Positions 33,687-43,170 of a DNA stretch of 64,000 nt are shown here, in pieces (the stretch's first letter is position 1; each line of letters opens with the position of its first letter). Location: NCBI GenBank assembly GCA_900542465.1, contig UQNS01000006.1, positions 1-64,000 on the forward strand, written 5' to 3'. Below the pieces are notes generated by a model. It was not told the origin of the DNA, ran no database searches, and was given only the letters and a program-made list of their open reading frames with translations. The DNA is from an uncultured Eubacteriales bacterium. GTDB taxonomy: Bacteria; Bacillota; Clostridia; Lachnospirales; Lachnospiraceae. The position numbers were made by a program, and so were the translations under genes.

Positions 33687-35159
33687 ATGAAGATCGATAT
33701 TTATTTAAAAAATAAAGAATATTATGATGACGCGCAGTTGCTTGCGCGTTCATTTTTTTCACGGGCTGATGTAACTCACTTTAGTGAGTTTACAGATGGA
33801 GCATCCAGCCTTGAGGAGGGAAAACTGTACCTTTTTTTAGAAGATATGACACCGGATCAGGAAGAGGAAAGAAGTTTGAACAGGTCACAGCTGCATGATC
33901 TATTCAAGAAAAGGGTCTACAAGCATTTAGTATCCCTTACAGGCAGGAATCTTCCATGGGGATTCCTTACGGGAGTACGCCCCAGCAAAAGGGCCATGGC
34001 TCTGCTGGATGAGGGAATGGAAGATGCGGCGGTAATAAAGACATTCATTGATTCTTATATGGTAAGTGAAGAAAAAGGTGATCTGGCTCTTAAGGTAGCA
34101 AAAAATGAGAAACGTATCTTAGAATATGCAGGTGTCCGTAACGGATACAGTCTTTATCTTGGTATTCCGTTTTGCCCGACTACATGCCTTTACTGTTCTT
34201 TTACATCTTATCCTGTTGAGACGGCCAGAAAGCAGGGCAAGATATCAAAATATTTAGAAGCTCTGAAGACGGAGATAAAAGAGATAGGACGTATTATCGG
34301 CATAGCAGGTAAAAATGATGAGAGGTTTTCCGGATCCCCTACAAGTGTGTATTTTGGAGGCGGAACGCCAACGTCGTTAAATGTATCCGAGTTGGATATG
34401 ATCCTGAGTGAATTAAGGTCAGCGTTCGATCTTAGTGAAACAGTGGAGTTTACAGTGGAGGCAGGCCGACCGGATTCTATAAGTATGGAAAAGCTGAAAG
34501 TTTTAAAGAAACAAGGAGTAAACAGGATATCGATCAACCCTCAGACGATGAATGAGGATACTTTAGAGCTTATAGGCAGGCATCATACTGTCCGGGAAGT
34601 TGAAGAGGCCTTCGCAATGGCAAGAGAGTGCGGATTCGATAATATCAACATGGATATCATCATGGGACTGCCCGGTGAGGGAGAGGCGCATATAAAAAAG
34701 ACACTCGAAGAGGTCAGGGCTCTGGGACCTGACTGTATTACAGTGCATTCACTTTCTATAAAAAGAGCAGCCAGACTTAACACGGAAAAGAAGAAATACG
34801 AAGATATTTCAATAACTAACGACCATATGGCATTGGCTGTGGAGTCAGCGAAAGAAACAGGTATGATCCCATATTACATGTACAGACAGCAGAATATGGC
34901 AGGAAATCAGGAAAATATAGGTTTTGCTAAAAAAGGTAAGGAAAGCCTATATAATATTTTGATCATGGAGGAGATACAGCCGATAATAGCCCTTGGAGCA
35001 GGGGCCGCATCTAAATTTATCTATGATAATGAATGCGAAAGATCAGGCAAGCGCATAGAGCGTGCGGAAAATGTGAAAAATGTCGATGAGTATATAGGCC
35101 GCATCGGTGAGATGATCGAGAGGAAAAGAGAAAAGTTTGATCGGGTAAAAGGTGATTGA
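33687..35159 (+). CDS. hemZ: Coproporphyrinogen dehydrogenase HemZ-like radical SAM protein
   Basis: Oxygen-independent coproporphyrinogen III oxidase paralogue. The N-terminal ~155 residues are the HemZ-specific part (LTGRNLPWGFLTGVRPSKRA). The radical SAM core follows with CPTTCLYCSFTSYPV, VYFGGGTPTSL, FTVEAGRPDSI and RISINPQTM. 490 residues matches HemZ. No other heme genes are nearby, and these proteins are often present in Clostridia without a full pathway, so the true substrate is uncertain. Weak RBS. A terminator-like hairpin follows. Confidence 0.85.
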   Translation: MKIDIYLKNKEYYDDAQLLARSFFSRADVTHFSEFTDGASSLEEGKLYLFLEDMTPDQEEERSLNRSQLHDLFKKRVYKHLVSLTGRNLPWGFLTGVRPSKRAMALLDEGMEDAAVIKTFIDSYMVSEEKGDLALKVAKNEKRILEYAGVRNGYSLYLGIPFCPTTCLYCSFTSYPVETARKQGKISKYLEALKTEIKEIGRIIGIAGKNDERFSGSPTSVYFGGGTPTSLNVSELDMILSELRSAFDLSETVEFTVEAGRPDSISMEKLKVLKKQGVNRISINPQTMNEDTLELIGRHHTVREVEEAFAMARECGFDNINMDIIMGLPGEGEAHIKKTLEEVRALGPDCITVHSLSIKRAARLNTEKKKYEDISITNDHMALAVESAKETGMIPYYMYRQQNMAGNQENIGFAKKGKESLYNILIMEEIQPIIALGAGAASKFIYDNECERSGKRIERAENVKNVDEYIGRIGEMIERKREKFDRVKGD

Positions 35160-35195
35160 CGGTTTCAGCAATATATGATTATTATGAAGGTGTCA

Positions 35196-35222
35196 GATTA
35201 GCTTATGCTAATCGGCATTTTT
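35196..35222 (+). terminator. Terminator after hemZ
   Basis: GATTAGC (35196-35202), loop TTAT, GCTAATC (35207-35213), then GGCATTTTTT. Ends the rel-to-hemZ block. Confidence 0.7.
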
Positions 35223-35233
35223 TAAACCATTGA

Positions 35234-35251
35234 AGTTAGCGAAAGCTAACT
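35234..35251. repeat. Short hairpin with GAAA tetraloop before the ABC exporter
   Basis: AGTTAGC (35234-35240) and GCTAACT (35245-35251) close a GAAA loop, a stable GNRA tetraloop, 10 bases before the RBS of the ABC gene. It shares TTAGC/GCTAA with the preceding hairpin. It could mark an operator or a 5' leader element. Confidence 0.5.
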
Positions 35252-35273
35252 AAAATATTTGGAGGTATCGATT

Positions 35274-35972
35274 ATGTTTTTATCGGTAAAAGGATTAAAA
35301 AGATCTTTTGGTATGGGTGACAGCAAAGTAGATGTTTTAAACGGCATAGATCTCGAGATCGAGAAGGGGGAATTTTTATGTATTCTTGGTCAGTCGGGCT
35401 GTGGTAAATCGACTTTGCTCAATATAATAGGGGGGATCGACAGCCCCGATGAAGGAAGCATTTGTCTGAATAATAAGCACATGGAAAAAATGAGCCAGAA
35501 AGAGCTGACAATGTACAGGAGAGATCATCTGGGATATATTTTTCAGATGTATAATCTTGTGCCGGACCTGACAGTGAGGGAGAATGTCGAGGTTGGAGCT
35601 TATTTAAGCAAAGATCCGCTTGATGTGGATGAAATTATTGAGCTGACAGGCCTGAAAGATCATCAGAATAAAATCCCTAATCAGATATCCGGAGGACAGC
35701 AGCAGAGGACCTCTATAGGAAGAGCTCTGGTAAAAAAGCCTGAAATTCTGCTTTGTGATGAACCTACGGGAGCGCTGGATTATAAGACCAGCAAGGAGAT
35801 ACTTGCACTTATTGAAGATGTTAACAGGAAGTATAAGACTACAGTAATCATGGTTACTCATAATGCTGCAATAAAGCATATGTCCGACCGAACTGTAGAG
35901 TTAAAGGATGGTCGGGTCGTAGACAGTTTTGTGAATGAGCATAAGGTCTCTGCCGTAGAATTGGAGTGGTAA
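35274..35972 (+). CDS. ABC transporter ATP-binding protein, MacB/LolD type
   Basis: ATPase subunit of the FtsX-like exporter encoded next. Walker A GQSGCGKST, Q-loop FQMYNLVPDLT, signature ISGGQQQRTSIGRAL, Walker B ILLCDEPTGALD and switch histidine VTHN. 232 residues. ATG 35274 is chosen over TTG 35259 because TTGGAGG lies 8 bases upstream. Related Firmicutes systems move antimicrobial peptides or take part in bacitracin-type resistance, but no two-component system is adjacent, so the cargo is unknown. Confidence 0.9.
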   Translation: MFLSVKGLKRSFGMGDSKVDVLNGIDLEIEKGEFLCILGQSGCGKSTLLNIIGGIDSPDEGSICLNNKHMEKMSQKELTMYRRDHLGYIFQMYNLVPDLTVRENVEVGAYLSKDPLDVDEIIELTGLKDHQNKIPNQISGGQQQRTSIGRALVKKPEILLCDEPTGALDYKTSKEILALIEDVNRKYKTTVIMVTHNAAIKHMSDRTVELKDGRVVDSFVNEHKVSAVELEW

Positions 35973-35974
35973 TT

Positions 35975-38227
35975 ATGAGAAATCCTTTAAATAAACGTTT
36001 TTTCAGGGAGATAAAGAATAATTTTGCGCGGCATTTTGTACTCTTTCTGCTTCTGATAGTGACCATAGGAGAAGTATCAGGGTTTCTGGTATCAGACCAC
36101 AGCCTTATTACAGCATATGAGGATTCATTTTCTAATGATAACATTGAAGATGGAAATTTCACATCAGCAGATAAACTCACGGAATATCAGGTAAGATCTG
36201 TCGAAGAAAACAGGGTGAAGCTCTATGAAGATCATTATTCTGACAGGAAGCTTGATAACGAGAGCACGCTTAGGATCTACAAGAACAGGGAAGAGGTAAA
36301 TAAGGTAAATCTGCTGTCAGGTAAAATGCCGAAAGCGGAAGATGAAATAGCAGTAGACAGGTTATATGCAAAAAATAATGATCTGAAGGTAGGAGATGCC
36401 ATAAGATCCGGTGAAAATACATGGAAAATCACGGGAATGGTCGCTCTGTCGGACTATTCAGCACTATTCAGCAAGAACAGCGATACCATATTTGATTCCA
36501 CCAAGTTCGGAGTTAGTATAGTAAATGCTGATGGATGGGATAAGATCAAGGATGGAAAGGTCGAATACAGGTATTCATGGAAGTATGACAACCAGCCGGA
36601 GAGTAAGAATCGTGAAAAAGAGGTGGCTGACGAACTTCTCAAGTCTGTAAGCGGAAGGATCATACTGACGGATTTTACTCCTCGCTATGCCAATCAGGCG
36701 ATCACTTATACAGGAGAAGATTTTGGATCGGACAGGGCTATGATGCAGGTCCTGCTTTATATCGTTATAGTTATAATTGCTTTTATATTCGCAGTTACAA
36801 TGGCTAATACGATAGAAAGGGAATCTTGTGTGATTGGAACGCTTCTGGCAACAGGATACAGGAAGAAAGACCTGCTGTTTCACTATATGAGGATACCTAC
36901 TATTCTGACTATTATTGGCGGAGTAGCTGGAAACATACTGGGCTATACATTCATGAAAGATCTGAATGCCGCAGCCTACTATAATTCTTACAGCCTGCCT
37001 AATTATAAAACTGTCTGGAATCCGGATGCGTTTATTCAAACAACGCTTATTCCTATTGCAATAGTTTTTGTGATCAACATCTTGATTCTGAACCATCGGC
37101 TCAATAACAGTCCATTGAATTTCTTGAGAGGGAATCTGTCAAAAAAGGATAACATGAAAGTTATACCTCTCAGTCATAGAAGATCTATCATTGGAAGATT
37201 CAGAACCAGGGTATTCTTCGGGAATCTGCCGTCATACATGGTTATCATCATAGGTGTTATATTTTCCAATACCCTGCTTTTATTTGGATTTATGCTGCCA
37301 TCTACGCTTAAGCATTACCAGGAGACGATGCCTGACCAGATGTTCGCGGCATATCAGTATATTCTAAAAAGACCAGCAGAGACCGGAACTGACGGAGCTG
37401 AAGCATTTTCTGTGTATGCACTTAAAACCATAGAAAAGGATGGTTATATTTCAGAGGATATTAATCTTTATGGTCTTAAAAATGACAGCAAGTATGTGAA
37501 GCTTGATGATAAAAATAAGACATATATATCATCTGCATTTGCCGCCAAATATGACCTTAAGGCCGGGGATACTTATACGCTTAAGGAAAAATATTCAGAT
37601 AAAACGTACGATATAAGAATCGACGGGATCCATGCTTATACGGGTGGTATAAGCGTATTTATGTCTCAGGAGAGATTAAACAGGATGTTTGATCTGGGAG
37701 ATAATTATTACAATGCATATTTTTCAAATAAGAAAATTACGGATATAGACGAGAAGATCACAGCAGCCCTTATCGATGTTGATGTGGTGACGCAGGTATC
37801 GAGACAGCTGGAGAAGTCCATGGGCGGGGTAATGAATATTATCAAGGGATTTTCAGTCCTCATATTTATAATAATTATATATATCCTGTCCAAGCTGATA
37901 ATAGAAAGATCGGCGAGATCTATTTCAATAAGCAAGATACTTGGATATAAGAACAGTGATATAGGTAAGATATATATTGCGACAACAAGTATTATAGTAG
38001 TCGCCAGCATAATAGGAACTATATTGATAGCCAATGTACTTGTTTCAGTTATTTACAGAGCTCTGCTTATGAAGACGCTAAAGGGCTGGCTACCGCTTTT
38101 CATAGGCCCCGGTGTTTATGCACAGATGATCATTATAGGGATCGTGGCCTACATTTTTATAGCAATTCTGGAATTCAGAAGAATAAGTAAGATACCCCTT
38201 AATATAGCTTTAAAAGATGCCCTGTGA
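35975..38227 (+). CDS. ABC transporter permease, FtsX family
   Basis: About 750-residue permease with a first membrane segment (ARHFVLFLLLIVTIGEVSGFL), a large extracellular domain to ~residue 250, an FtsX block of three segments (VLLYIVIVIIAFIFAVTMAN; TILTIIGGVAGNILGY; LIPIAIVFVINILIL), a second segment near 420, another extracellular domain, and a C-terminal FtsX block. The layout matches long double-FtsX permeases. ATG 35975 starts 2 bases after the ATPase stop, whose last codons supply the RBS. Confidence 0.9.
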   Translation: MRNPLNKRFFREIKNNFARHFVLFLLLIVTIGEVSGFLVSDHSLITAYEDSFSNDNIEDGNFTSADKLTEYQVRSVEENRVKLYEDHYSDRKLDNESTLRIYKNREEVNKVNLLSGKMPKAEDEIAVDRLYAKNNDLKVGDAIRSGENTWKITGMVALSDYSALFSKNSDTIFDSTKFGVSIVNADGWDKIKDGKVEYRYSWKYDNQPESKNREKEVADELLKSVSGRIILTDFTPRYANQAITYTGEDFGSDRAMMQVLLYIVIVIIAFIFAVTMANTIERESCVIGTLLATGYRKKDLLFHYMRIPTILTIIGGVAGNILGYTFMKDLNAAAYYNSYSLPNYKTVWNPDAFIQTTLIPIAIVFVINILILNHRLNNSPLNFLRGNLSKKDNMKVIPLSHRRSIIGRFRTRVFFGNLPSYMVIIIGVIFSNTLLLFGFMLPSTLKHYQETMPDQMFAAYQYILKRPAETGTDGAEAFSVYALKTIEKDGYISEDINLYGLKNDSKYVKLDDKNKTYISSAFAAKYDLKAGDTYTLKEKYSDKTYDIRIDGIHAYTGGISVFMSQERLNRMFDLGDNYYNAYFSNKKITDIDEKITAALIDVDVVTQVSRQLEKSMGGVMNIIKGFSVLIFIIIIYILSKLIIERSARSISISKILGYKNSDIGKIYIATTSIIVVASIIGTILIANVLVSVIYRALLMKTLKGWLPLFIGPGVYAQMIIIGIVAYIFIAILEFRRISKIPLNIALKDAL

Positions 38228-38240
38228 CAGGCCTTTTCTG

Positions 38241-38269
38241 TTGACGGACAGGGTACATTTGGCTAAAAT
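38241..38269 (+). promoter_or_regulatory. Promoter of aspS
   Basis: TTGACG (38241-38246), 17 bases, TAAAAT (38264-38269). Same hexamers and spacing as the rel promoter. The leader to the ATG is only ~40 bases, too short for a T-box. Confidence 0.7.
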
Positions 38270-38312
38270 AAATATAATTTTGTTCTTATGTTTATGGATT
38301 ATGGAGGGTATT

Positions 38313-40100
38313 ATGTCAGAATCAATGCTGGGACTTAAGCGTACATGCAGATGTGCTGAGGTCACCAATGACAATATTGGTCAGGAAGTTACGCTTATGG
38401 GCTGGGTCCAGAAAAGAAGAAACTTAGGTACTTTAATTTTTGTGGACCTGCGCGACAGAAGCGGATTGGTCCAGATCCTTTTTGATGAGACTAAGTTGAG
38501 TAAGGAAGATTTTGATAAGGCTTACAGTCTTCGCTCGGAATTCGTTATTGCCGTTATGGGAACAGTAGTAAAAAGAAGTGGCGCAGTTAATGAGAATCTG
38601 CCCACCGGAGAGCTGGAAGTGGAGGCAGACAGTCTTCGTATCCTATCAGAATCCGAGACCCCGCCGTTTCCTATTGAAGCCGGTATCGATACCAAGGAAG
38701 AGCTTCGCCTTAAATATAGAACACTCGATCTCAGAAGACCGGATATTCAGTCCAATATTATGATGAGAAGCAAGGTAACAGGAATCGTAAGAAATTTCTT
38801 CTATGAAGAGGGATTTTTGGAAATTGAAACACCTATGCTCACAAAATCTACTCCTGAGGGCGCAAGGGACTACCTCGTTCCAAGCCGTATCCATGAAGGT
38901 AAGTTTTATGCCCTTCCTCAGTCTCCTCAGTTATTCAAGCAGATGCTTATGTGTGCCGGTTATGACAGGTATATGCAGATCGCCAGATGCTTCAGGGATG
39001 AGGATCTGAGAGCGGACAGACAGCCTGAATTTACTCAGATCGATCTGGAGATGTCATTCGTAGATCAGGAAGATGTGATGGACGTTACAGAACGTCTTAT
39101 GGGAAGACTTTTTAAAGAAGTTTTAGGCCTGGACATCAGTCTTCCTCTGGACAGAATGACATGGCAGGAGGCAATGGACAGATTCGGTTCTGACAAGCCG
39201 GATGTAAGGTTTGGCATGGAATTAAAAAATGTATCCGACATCGTGAAGAACTGCGGATTTGCTGTATTTACAGGTGCGCTCGAAGCGGGTGGTTCAGTAA
39301 GAGCCATTAATGCCAAGGGAATGGGCGATATGCCAAGAAAGAAGATCGATGCGCTGGTAGATTTTGCCAAGGGCTATGAGGCTAAGGGGCTTGCTTATAT
39401 CCAGCTCCTTCCTGATGGAAGTATGAAATCTTCCTTTGCAAAATTTATGACAGAAGAAGAGATGAAGGCGCTCATTGAAGCTCTTGAGGGAGAAGAGGGA
39501 GACCTGCTTTTATTCGCGGCAGATCGTGACAAGATAGTATACAATGTCCTGGGAGCTTTAAGACTGGAACTTGCAGATCAGCAGGGGCTTAGAAAGCCTG
39601 ATGACTACAGATTCCTCTGGGTAACGGAATTTCCGCAGTTTGAATGGTCAGATGAAGAAGAAAGATTTGTCGCCATGCACCATCCTTTTACGATGCCTCT
39701 TGACGAAGATATTGATAAGCTTGATTCTGCCAGGGGCGATGTCCGTGCCAAGGCTTATGATATCGTACTTAACGGTATAGAGCTGGGAGGCGGCAGTGTG
39801 AGGATACACCAGGCAGATGTTCAAGAGCGCATGTTTGAAGCTCTTGGGATCTCAAATGAAAAGGCAAATGAAAAATTCGGATTTCTCCTTGACGCGTTTA
39901 AGTATGGAGTTCCGCCGCACGCAGGACTTGCTCTGGGGCTTGACAGAATGCTTATGCTTATGAGCGGTTCAGGCAGTATTCGTGACGTTATAGCTTTTCC
40001 TAAGGTGAAGGATGCTTCCTGTCTTTTAACAGAGGCACCGGATGCTGTAGATGAAAAGCAGCTTGACGAATTACATATTGAACTTAAAAAAGGAGAATAA
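38313..40100 (+). CDS. aspS: Aspartate-tRNA ligase
   Basis: Class II synthetase of bacterial type, 595 residues. OB-fold anticodon domain (VTLMGWVQKRRNLGTLIFVDLRDRSG), motif 1/2 region (TPEGARDYLVPSR, FYALPQSPQLFKQMLM, RCFRDEDLRADRQPEFTQID), a GAD insertion (residues ~290-400) and motif 3 (GLALGLDRMLML). ATG 38313 follows GGAGGG; the frame is open further upstream but without an RBS. Whether it discriminates (Asp only) or also charges tRNA(Asn) is not settled; no gatCAB in the window. Confidence 0.96.
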   Translation: MSESMLGLKRTCRCAEVTNDNIGQEVTLMGWVQKRRNLGTLIFVDLRDRSGLVQILFDETKLSKEDFDKAYSLRSEFVIAVMGTVVKRSGAVNENLPTGELEVEADSLRILSESETPPFPIEAGIDTKEELRLKYRTLDLRRPDIQSNIMMRSKVTGIVRNFFYEEGFLEIETPMLTKSTPEGARDYLVPSRIHEGKFYALPQSPQLFKQMLMCAGYDRYMQIARCFRDEDLRADRQPEFTQIDLEMSFVDQEDVMDVTERLMGRLFKEVLGLDISLPLDRMTWQEAMDRFGSDKPDVRFGMELKNVSDIVKNCGFAVFTGALEAGGSVRAINAKGMGDMPRKKIDALVDFAKGYEAKGLAYIQLLPDGSMKSSFAKFMTEEEMKALIEALEGEEGDLLLFAADRDKIVYNVLGALRLELADQQGLRKPDDYRFLWVTEFPQFEWSDEEERFVAMHHPFTMPLDEDIDKLDSARGDVRAKAYDIVLNGIELGGGSVRIHQADVQERMFEALGISNEKANEKFGFLLDAFKYGVPPHAGLALGLDRMLMLMSGSGSIRDVIAFPKVKDASCLLTEAPDAVDEKQLDELHIELKKGE

Positions 40101-40101
40101 A

Positions 40102-41100
40102 ATGCCGATACTTGATAAAAATGATCCTGTCAAAGTCCGGGAATATGAGGAATTTGTAAAGAATTCTCCATTTGGACACGCGATGCAGGATATGAAATGG
40201 GCAGAAGTTAAAAATAACTGGATAAGCGAGTATGTATATCTGGAAGAGGGTGGAAGGATAACGGCCGCTATGTCTGTACTCGGTATCAAGGCGGTGGAGG
40301 ACAAGATGTTTCTTTATGCTCCGCGCGGCCCTGTCTCCGATTTTTATGATATCGAGACTACGAGTAAGCTGATTGAAGAGGCAAGACCGCTTTTTAAAAA
40401 GTATAATGCCTTTTTGCTGAGGATGGACCCGTGCGTTGAAAATGATCAGGAACTTGTAAAGAAATACAGGGACGCAGGCTTTACATTCAGAAGCGATGGA
40501 GAAGAGATACATTCTTTTTCAAATCCCAGATATGAGATAATGCTGAGTCTGGAGGGCAAGACGACCGAAGACCTTATGGCAGGGTTTAACTCAATGACAA
40601 GAAGGCATATAAGAGCTTCGATAAAAAATGAAGTTACTTCCAGATACAGTCGTTCACATGAAGACATAGATACATTTTATGAGTTGACTAAGATAATGGC
40701 AGACAGGCAGGGGATTACCCACCGTCCTAAAGAATATTTTGAACGTCTGGTAGCCGCGTATCCTGATATCAGAGTCTATACTTCAGAATATGAAGGCAAG
40801 CCGATTGCCAGCATGATCGGTTTACCTTACAATGACCAAATGTGGTATATTTATGGAGCGACAACGACCATGCAGGGTAAGATAAGTCCGGGATATCTCC
40901 TTATATGGAGTCTTATCCAGTGGGGGCATGAACTTGGCCTTAAATACTTTAATATGGGCGGAACTTATTCTCTTGATATGGAGGACGGGCTCTTTTTCTT
41001 TAAGCATGGTTTTTGCAAAGCGAACGAACCATTTGTATGGCTCGGTGAATTAGATGTAGTAATAGATGGATCCGCATACAGTAAATTTATCAATAAATAA
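40102..41100 (+). CDS. FemA/FemB-type peptidoglycan bridge transferase
   Basis: FemABX protein of about 332 residues, expected to use aminoacyl-tRNA to add residues to the lipid II stem peptide. SPFGHAMQDMKWAEVKNNW at the N-terminus, LYAPRGPVSDF, FLLRMDPCVE, MSLEGKTTEDL with FNSMTRRHIRASIKN, and WYIYGATTTMQGKISPGYLLIWSLIQW are family landmarks of the two GNAT-like halves. The coiled-coil arm of staphylococcal FemA seems absent. AAAAGGAG before the ATG; it starts 1 base after aspS, an apt partner if it uses charged tRNA. Confidence 0.88.
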   Translation: MPILDKNDPVKVREYEEFVKNSPFGHAMQDMKWAEVKNNWISEYVYLEEGGRITAAMSVLGIKAVEDKMFLYAPRGPVSDFYDIETTSKLIEEARPLFKKYNAFLLRMDPCVENDQELVKKYRDAGFTFRSDGEEIHSFSNPRYEIMLSLEGKTTEDLMAGFNSMTRRHIRASIKNEVTSRYSRSHEDIDTFYELTKIMADRQGITHRPKEYFERLVAAYPDIRVYTSEYEGKPIASMIGLPYNDQMWYIYGATTTMQGKISPGYLLIWSLIQWGHELGLKYFNMGGTYSLDMEDGLFFFKHGFCKANEPFVWLGELDVVIDGSAYSKFINK

Positions 41101-41129
41101 TTCTTAATGCAGAAAATTGGGAGGAAGAC

Positions 41130-42362
41130 ATGTATTCAATCGATGATGTAAAGGTGGCAGATCCGGTCATAGCTCAGGCTATAGAAGATGAACTCGGCAG
41201 ACAGAGAAACAATATTGAACTTATTGCTTCTGAAAATCTGGTCTCAAAGGCGGTAATGGCGGCAATGGGAAGTCCGCTCACCAACAAGTACGCCGAAGGC
41301 TATCCGGGAAAGCGCTACTATGGCGGATGTGAATTTGTTGATGTTGTAGAGCAGCAGGCGATCGAGAGGGCAAAGGAACTTTTTGGATGCACATACGCTA
41401 ATGTACAGCCACATTCAGGAGCTCAGGCGAATTTTGCAGTATTCTATGCACTTGTAAAGCCGGGTGATACTATACTTGGAATGAGCCTTGACTGCGGCGG
41501 TCACCTTTCGCATGGTTCACCTGCTAATATATCAGGTGACTATTATAATATTGTTCCTTATGGAGTTAATGAAGAAGGCTTTATCGATTATGATGAGCTT
41601 AGAAGACTTGCGAAGGAAAATCAGCCGAAGATGATCATTGCAGGTGCGTCAGCGTATGCAAGAACTATCGACTTTGCGAAGTTCAGAGAGATCGCAGATG
41701 AGGTCGGAGCCTATCTTTTTGTGGATATGGCTCATATCGCAGGTCTTGTGGCAGGCGGACAGCATCCAAGTCCATTTCCTCACGCACATGTTGTAACAAC
41801 TACAACACATAAGACTCTCAGGGGACCAAGAGGCGGTATGATCCTTTCATCAGAGGAATTTGCGGCTGAGCACAAGCTTAATAAGGCCATTTTCCCGGGT
41901 ATTCAGGGCGGCCCGCTTATGCACGTAATTGCAGCTAAAGCTGTTTGTTTTAAAGAGGCGCTTGACTCAAGCTTCAAGATTTATGCGGAGAATGTAGTTA
42001 AGAATGCAAAAGCACTCTGTGAGGGACTGCAGAGCCGTGGATTTAAGATAGTGTCAGGTGGAACGGATAATCACCTTATGCTCGTGGATCTTACTAATAC
42101 AGGAAAGACAGGTAAGGAAGTTGAAGCTATTCTTGATGCTGTAAATATTACCTGCAACAAGAATACTATACCTAATGATCCGGCTTCTCCATTTGTTACT
42201 TCCGGTATCCGTCTTGGAACTCCGGCCGTTACAGCGAGAGGCTTCAATACAGATGATTGCGATAAGATAGCTGAGGCTATTAAGCTTGCCGTATTCGATA
42301 ATGATGCCGAAGGTGCAAAAACGATCGTTAAGGGACTTACAGAAAAGTATCCTCTTTATTGA
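41130..42362 (+). CDS. glyA: Serine hydroxymethyltransferase
   Basis: PLP enzyme interconverting serine and glycine and supplying methylene-THF. NIELIASENLVSKAV, TNKYAEGYPGKRYYGGCEFVD, VDMAHIAGLVAGG and the PLP lysine in TTTTHKTLRGPRGG. 410 residues. GGGAGGAAG precedes the ATG. The gene ends at a strong bidirectional terminator. Confidence 0.97.
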   Translation: MYSIDDVKVADPVIAQAIEDELGRQRNNIELIASENLVSKAVMAAMGSPLTNKYAEGYPGKRYYGGCEFVDVVEQQAIERAKELFGCTYANVQPHSGAQANFAVFYALVKPGDTILGMSLDCGGHLSHGSPANISGDYYNIVPYGVNEEGFIDYDELRRLAKENQPKMIIAGASAYARTIDFAKFREIADEVGAYLFVDMAHIAGLVAGGQHPSPFPHAHVVTTTTHKTLRGPRGGMILSSEEFAAEHKLNKAIFPGIQGGPLMHVIAAKAVCFKEALDSSFKIYAENVVKNAKALCEGLQSRGFKIVSGGTDNHLMLVDLTNTGKTGKEVEAILDAVNITCNKNTIPNDPASPFVTSGIRLGTPAVTARGFNTDDCDKIAEAIKLAVFDNDAEGAKTIVKGLTEKYPLY

Positions 42363-42396
42363 TGATCGGACAGGCTCTTCTCCTGCTATAAAACAT

Positions 42397-42436
42397 AAAA
42401 AAATGAGACCGACTATAAAGTCGGTCTCATTTTTTT
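42397..42436. terminator. Bidirectional terminator between glyA and araD-like gene
   Basis: AAAAAAATGAGACCGACT (42397-42414), loop ATAA, AGTCGGTCTCATTTTTTT (42419-42436). Perfect 18-base stem with A/T tails for both strands. Confidence 0.95.
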
Positions 42437-42444
42437 ATGGCGGA

Positions 42445-43152
42445 TCATTGATCGTTTGCTTTCTGTCCGTAATATGAATTGATTCCGTGTTTTCGGTTAA
42501 AGTGCTTGTCCAGGACATAGGATGGTGTGAAAGTATGTGGATTTAAGGCCATAGTCTTAATGTTCATGTCTGCAACAGTTTCTAAAACGACAGCGGTCTC
42601 AACGCTGGACATAGCATCTTTACCAAAGGTAAAAGGCCCGTGGTTTTTTACAAGGATAGCAGGAATATTGAGCGGGTCAAAGTTTTTGGTTTTGATGGTC
42701 TCTACGATAACGAGACCGGTGTTTAACTCATAATCACCATTTACCTCTTCTTCCGTAAGGGCTCTGGTGCAGGTAACGTCTCCATAAAAATAGTCGGCAT
42801 GAGTAGTGCCCATACAGCGTATCTCCATACCGGCCTGGGCGAAAACGGTAGCATTAGGTGAGTGAGTGTGGCATATGCCGCTTACATCATGAAAGGCCTT
42901 ATAGATTTCTATATGAGTCTTAGTATCGGAAGAGGGGTTTAAATGGCCCTCAATAACATCGCCGGAGATAAGGTTAACAACGACCATATCTTCAGGGGTC
43001 AGTTCGTCGTAAGGGATACCGGATGGTTTTATTACGACAAGCTGCCTTGCGGGGTCGATCTCACTTACATTTCCCCAGGTATATATAACGATTCCGCTGG
43101 CAGCAAGTGCTTTATTGGCTGCACATACTCTTTCTTTGATATCTTCTAACAT
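42445..43152 (-). CDS. araD: L-ribulose-5-phosphate 4-epimerase-like class II aldolase family protein
   Basis: 235 residues. TWGNVSEIDPARQLVVIKPSG, SSDTKTHIEIYKAF, metal ligands in CHTHSPNATVFAQ and a later HADYF, plus VKNHGPFTFG, which matches AraD. The expected reaction is L-ribulose-5-P to D-xylulose-5-P. There is no araA/araB or sugar transporter nearby. Instead it is the third gene after an SDR epimerase and a cytidylyltransferase, so a role in making an activated pentose for surface glycan is more likely than arabinose breakdown. GGGAG before the ATG. Confidence 0.85.
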   Translation of the reverse strand: MLEDIKERVCAANKALAASGIVIYTWGNVSEIDPARQLVVIKPSGIPYDELTPEDMVVVNLISGDVIEGHLNPSSDTKTHIEIYKAFHDVSGICHTHSPNATVFAQAGMEIRCMGTTHADYFYGDVTCTRALTEEEVNGDYELNTGLVIVETIKTKNFDPLNIPAILVKNHGPFTFGKDAMSSVETAVVLETVADMNIKTMALNPHTFTPSYVLDKHFNRKHGINSYYGQKANDQ

Positions 43153-43170
43153 ATAAACTCCCTAACAGAC

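Noticed and set aside
38228..38312. T-box leader for aspS
   Set aside because: The leader is only about 40 bases and has no antiterminator-like sequence or terminator stem.
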